Assembly: GCF_000718785.1 (NCBI RefSeq)
Contig: NZ_JOCA01000018.1
Span: forward strand, 62,001 to 126,000
From: Streptomyces sp. NRRL WC-3626
GTDB taxonomy: Bacteria; Actinomycetota; Actinomycetes; Streptomycetales; Streptomycetaceae
Direction of reading: 5' to 3'
Length of the DNA: 64,000 nucleotides
Shown here one piece after another: positions 61,831 through 64,000 of the stretch (position 1 is its first letter; each line of letters opens with the position of its first letter). Below the pieces are notes generated by a model, which worked only from the letters and a program-made list of their open reading frames with translations, was not told the DNA's origin and searched no databases. The translations under genes and the position numbers were made by a program.

Positions 61831-62613
61831 ATGACGACGACCAGAGCGGCGCAGAGCGCCGAGGAACGCCAGCGCGAGATCGTTCGCCTGGCGCGGGCCA
61901 CCGGCTCCGTCGAGGTCACCGCCCTCGCCACCGATCTGGGCGTCGCCCGGGAGACCGTACGGCGGGACCTGCGGGTACTGGAGGACCACGGCCTGCTCCG
62001 CCGCACCCACGGCGGCGCCTGCCCGGTGGAGAGCGCCGGATTCGAGACGACCCTCGCCTTCCGCGCCACCAGCCACGTACCCGAGAAGCGCAGGATCGCG
62101 GCGGCCGCCGCCGAACTCCTCGGCGACGCCGAGACGGTCTTCGTCGACGAGGGCTTCACCCCGCAGCTCATCGCCGAGGCCCTGCCCCGGGACCGGCCGC
62201 TGACCGTGGTCACCGCGTCCCTGCCCACCGCCGGCGCCCTCGCCGAGACCGAGAACGTCTCCGTCCTGCTCCTCGGCGGCCGGGTCCGCTCCGGCACCCT
62301 GGCCACCGTCGACCACTGGACCACCAGGATGCTCGCCGGATTCGTCGTCGACCTGGCGTACATCGGCGCCAACGGCATCTCCCGTGAACACGGACTGACC
62401 ACCCCCGACCCCGCCGTCAGCGAGGTCAAGGCACAGGCCATCCGCTCGGCCCGGCGCTCGATCTTCGCCGGGGTGCACACCAAGTTCGGCGCGGTCAGCT
62501 TCTGCCGCTTCGCCGAGGTCGGCGCACTCGAGGCGATCGTCACCAGCAACCTCCTCCCCGCCGCCGAGGCACACCGCCATTCCCTGCTCGGTCCGCAGGT
62601 CATCCGCGTCTGA
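61831..62613 (+). CDS. DeoR-family transcriptional regulator
   Basis: 260 residues. N-terminal DeoR helix-turn-helix (about residues 10-60: AEERQREIVRLARATGSVEVTALATDLGVARETVRRDLRVLEDHGLLRRTHGGA) and a sugar-phosphate-isomerase-like effector domain with VFVDEGFT, VVTASLPTA, VLLLGGRVR, AYIGANGIS and DPAVSEVKAQAIRSARR. It should sense a phosphorylated or acid sugar. The ATG at 61831 is used; a GTG at 61822 is possible, and neither has a well-spaced ribosome site. It sits between the udh gene and a sugar-uptake gene, either of which it may control. Confidence 0.9.
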   Translation: MTTTRAAQSAEERQREIVRLARATGSVEVTALATDLGVARETVRRDLRVLEDHGLLRRTHGGACPVESAGFETTLAFRATSHVPEKRRIAAAAAELLGDAETVFVDEGFTPQLIAEALPRDRPLTVVTASLPTAGALAETENVSVLLLGGRVRSGTLATVDHWTTRMLAGFVVDLAYIGANGISREHGLTTPDPAVSEVKAQAIRSARRSIFAGVHTKFGAVSFCRFAEVGALEAIVTSNLLPAAEAHRHSLLGPQVIRV

Positions 62614-62728
62614 CGGCCGAGCCGCCCCGCCGCACCACCACGTCCCCGAACCACCGGGCACACCTCCCCGGGTGAGCCCGTACGACCCCACAACTCCCGT
62701 TTTGTTCAGATACGACCAGGAGTACCGC

Positions 62729-64000
62729 ATGCGAACCGAGAGTCGACGCATATCCCGCAGCCTCTACGCCGTGGCCGCCTCGGCGGCGCTGATCACCCCG
62801 CTCGCCGCGTGCTCCGGCGCCGGCGGGTCCGGATCGTCGGACGGCCGCTCGATCAACGTCCTCATGGTGAACAACCCGCAGATGGTCGAGCTGCAGAAGC
62901 TCACCGCGGACAACTTCACCAAGGACACCGGCATCAAGGTGAACTTCACGGTGCTGCCGGAGAACGACGTCAGAGACAAGATCAGCCAGGACTTCGCGAA
63001 CCAGGCCGGTCAGTACGACATCGCGACCCTCAGCAACTACGAGATCCCGATCTACGCCAAGAACGGCTGGCTCCACTCCCTGGACTCCTACGTCAAGGGC
63101 GACAAGGCCTTCGACCAGGACGACATCCTGCCCCCGATGACCAAGGCGCTCACCGCCGAGGACGGCAAGCTCTACGGCGAGCCCTTCTACGGCGAGTCCT
63201 CCTTCCTGATGTTCCGCAAGGACGTCCTGGAGAAGGAGGGGCTGAAGATGCCCGAGAAGCCCACCTGGACCCAGGTCGCCGACCTGGCCGCGAAGGTGGA
63301 CGGCTCGGACGCCGGGATGAAGGGCATCTGCCTGCGCGGCCTGCCCGGCTGGGGCGAGGTGACGGCCCCGCTCACCACGGTCGTCAACACCTTCGGCGGC
63401 ACCTGGTTCGACGAGGACTGGACCGCCCGCCTGGACTCCAAGGAGTTCAAGGAGGCCACGAAGTTCTACGTCGACCTGGTCCGTGAGCACGGCGAGGCCG
63501 GCGCCGCCCAGTCCGGCTACGCCGAGTGCCTCAACAACATGACCCAGGGCAAGACCGCCATGTGGTACGACGCCACGGCCGGCGCCGGCTCGCTGGAGGC
63601 CGAGGGCTCCCCGGTCAAGGGCAAGATCGGCTACGTGCCCGCGCCGGTCGAGAAGACCGACAGCTCCGGCTGGCTCTACACCTGGGCGTGGGGCATCCAG
63701 AAGTCGTCCGACAACGCCGAGGACGCCTGGAAGTTCATCTCGTGGGCGTCCGGCAAGGAGTACGAGAAGCTCGTCGGCGAGAAGATCGGCTGGTCGAACG
63801 TGCCGGCCGGCAAGCGCGCCTCGACCTACGACATCCCGGAGTACCGCGAGCAGGCCGGCGCCTTCGCCGACGTCACCCGTGACGCCATCGCGAGCGCCAA
63901 GCCGGAGGACCCGGGCGTGCAGCCCCGGCCCGCGCCCGGCATCCAGTTCGTCGGCATCCCCGAGTTCACCGACCTCGGCACCAAGTTCTCCCAGGAGATC
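62729..64000 (+). CDS. Sugar ABC transporter substrate-binding lipoprotein, cut by the right edge
   Basis: At least 424 residues with no stop before the window ends. Lipobox LITPLAAC with Cys28, then a Gly/Ser linker. The mature part has MALE-type blocks of the polyol/sorbitol-binding group: TLSNYEIPIYAKNGWL, YGEPFYGESSFLMFRKDVLE, TQGKTAMWYDATAGAG and WAWGIQKSSDNAEDAWKFISW. Clear AGGAG 6 bases before the ATG at 62729. Permease genes would be expected to the right. It may bring in uronates or polyols, given the udh and DeoR genes before it. Confidence 0.92.
   Translation, partial: MRTESRRISRSLYAVAASAALITPLAACSGAGGSGSSDGRSINVLMVNNPQMVELQKLTADNFTKDTGIKVNFTVLPENDVRDKISQDFANQAGQYDIATLSNYEIPIYAKNGWLHSLDSYVKGDKAFDQDDILPPMTKALTAEDGKLYGEPFYGESSFLMFRKDVLEKEGLKMPEKPTWTQVADLAAKVDGSDAGMKGICLRGLPGWGEVTAPLTTVVNTFGGTWFDEDWTARLDSKEFKEATKFYVDLVREHGEAGAAQSGYAECLNNMTQGKTAMWYDATAGAGSLEAEGSPVKGKIGYVPAPVEKTDSSGWLYTWAWGIQKSSDNAEDAWKFISWASGKEYEKLVGEKIGWSNVPAGKRASTYDIPEYREQAGAFADVTRDAIASAKPEDPGVQPRPAPGIQFVGIPEFTDLGTKFSQEI

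Overview
The window is a high-GC actinobacterial chromosome segment, almost certainly Streptomyces. Codon usage gives third-position GC near saturation, GTG starts and GTGA/ATGA overlaps are common, and there is an ectABCD cluster, a CobN-type cobalamin cluster, a sortase-type LAETG surface protein and several dispersed repeats that I recognise as common in Streptomyces. From memory only (not checked), the left half resembles the S. coelicolor cobN to ect to penicillin-binding-protein neighbourhood. The window covers metabolic and accessory regions and contains no rRNA or tRNA that I could see.

1-14400: a cobalamin cluster. cobN, a ChlI/ChlD-type chelatase, cobO, cobB and cobI are chained by start/stop overlaps, and the tail of a probable cobalamin riboswitch lies just before cobN. 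A convergent ZIP metal transporter follows, then cobM, a cobL remnant, a cbiG-cobJ fusion, a cobH remnant, cbiX and a cobC-like aminotransferase. cobL and cobH are reduced to their ends but keep the overlaps with their neighbours. Two different dispersed repeats sit in frame inside cobB and the ZIP gene. A 22-bp hairpin closes the cluster.

14405-32910: a sortase-substrate surface protein; a polar amino-acid ABC transporter followed by an amidohydrolase; a class V aminotransferase; ectABCD with a palindrome in front of ectA; a second class V aminotransferase; a FrnE/DsbA-like protein; a DUF1349 protein; a LURP-one-like protein; a two-component system whose kinase has an unusual membrane tail; alpha-ketoglutarate-semialdehyde-type dehydrogenase divergent from an IclR regulator; and a GNAT acetyltransferase.

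33005-41117: a penicillin-binding protein, an AzgA-like purine permease, an ECF-like sigma factor coupled to a membrane protein, a PL3 pectate lyase and a two-domain GH43 enzyme.

41095-55851 (minus strand): a pectin/rhamnogalacturonan/arabinan utilisation locus with a hydrolase of the acetyl-esterase type, CE8 pectinesterase, PL1 pectate lyase, rhamnogalacturonan acetylesterase, a sugar-binding lipoprotein, GH43, DUF6807, Gfo/Idh/MocA, two sugar permeases (no ATPase), an IlvD/Edd sugar-acid dehydratase, a DapA-family enzyme and a GntR regulator.

56258-64000: a DinB/TIGR03086-like protein and a divergent MFS exporter; an uncharacterised protein coupled to kdgD (5-dehydro-4-deoxyglucarate dehydratase); a divergent uronate dehydrogenase; a DeoR regulator; and a second sugar-binding lipoprotein cut by the right edge. 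Together, the secreted lyases and esterases (38-48 kb), Udh and KdgD (59-61 kb) and the semialdehyde dehydrogenase (30 kb) outline a route from pectin to galacturonate to 2-oxoglutarate. The IlvD and DapA-family pair suggests a parallel route for arabinose or another neutral sugar.
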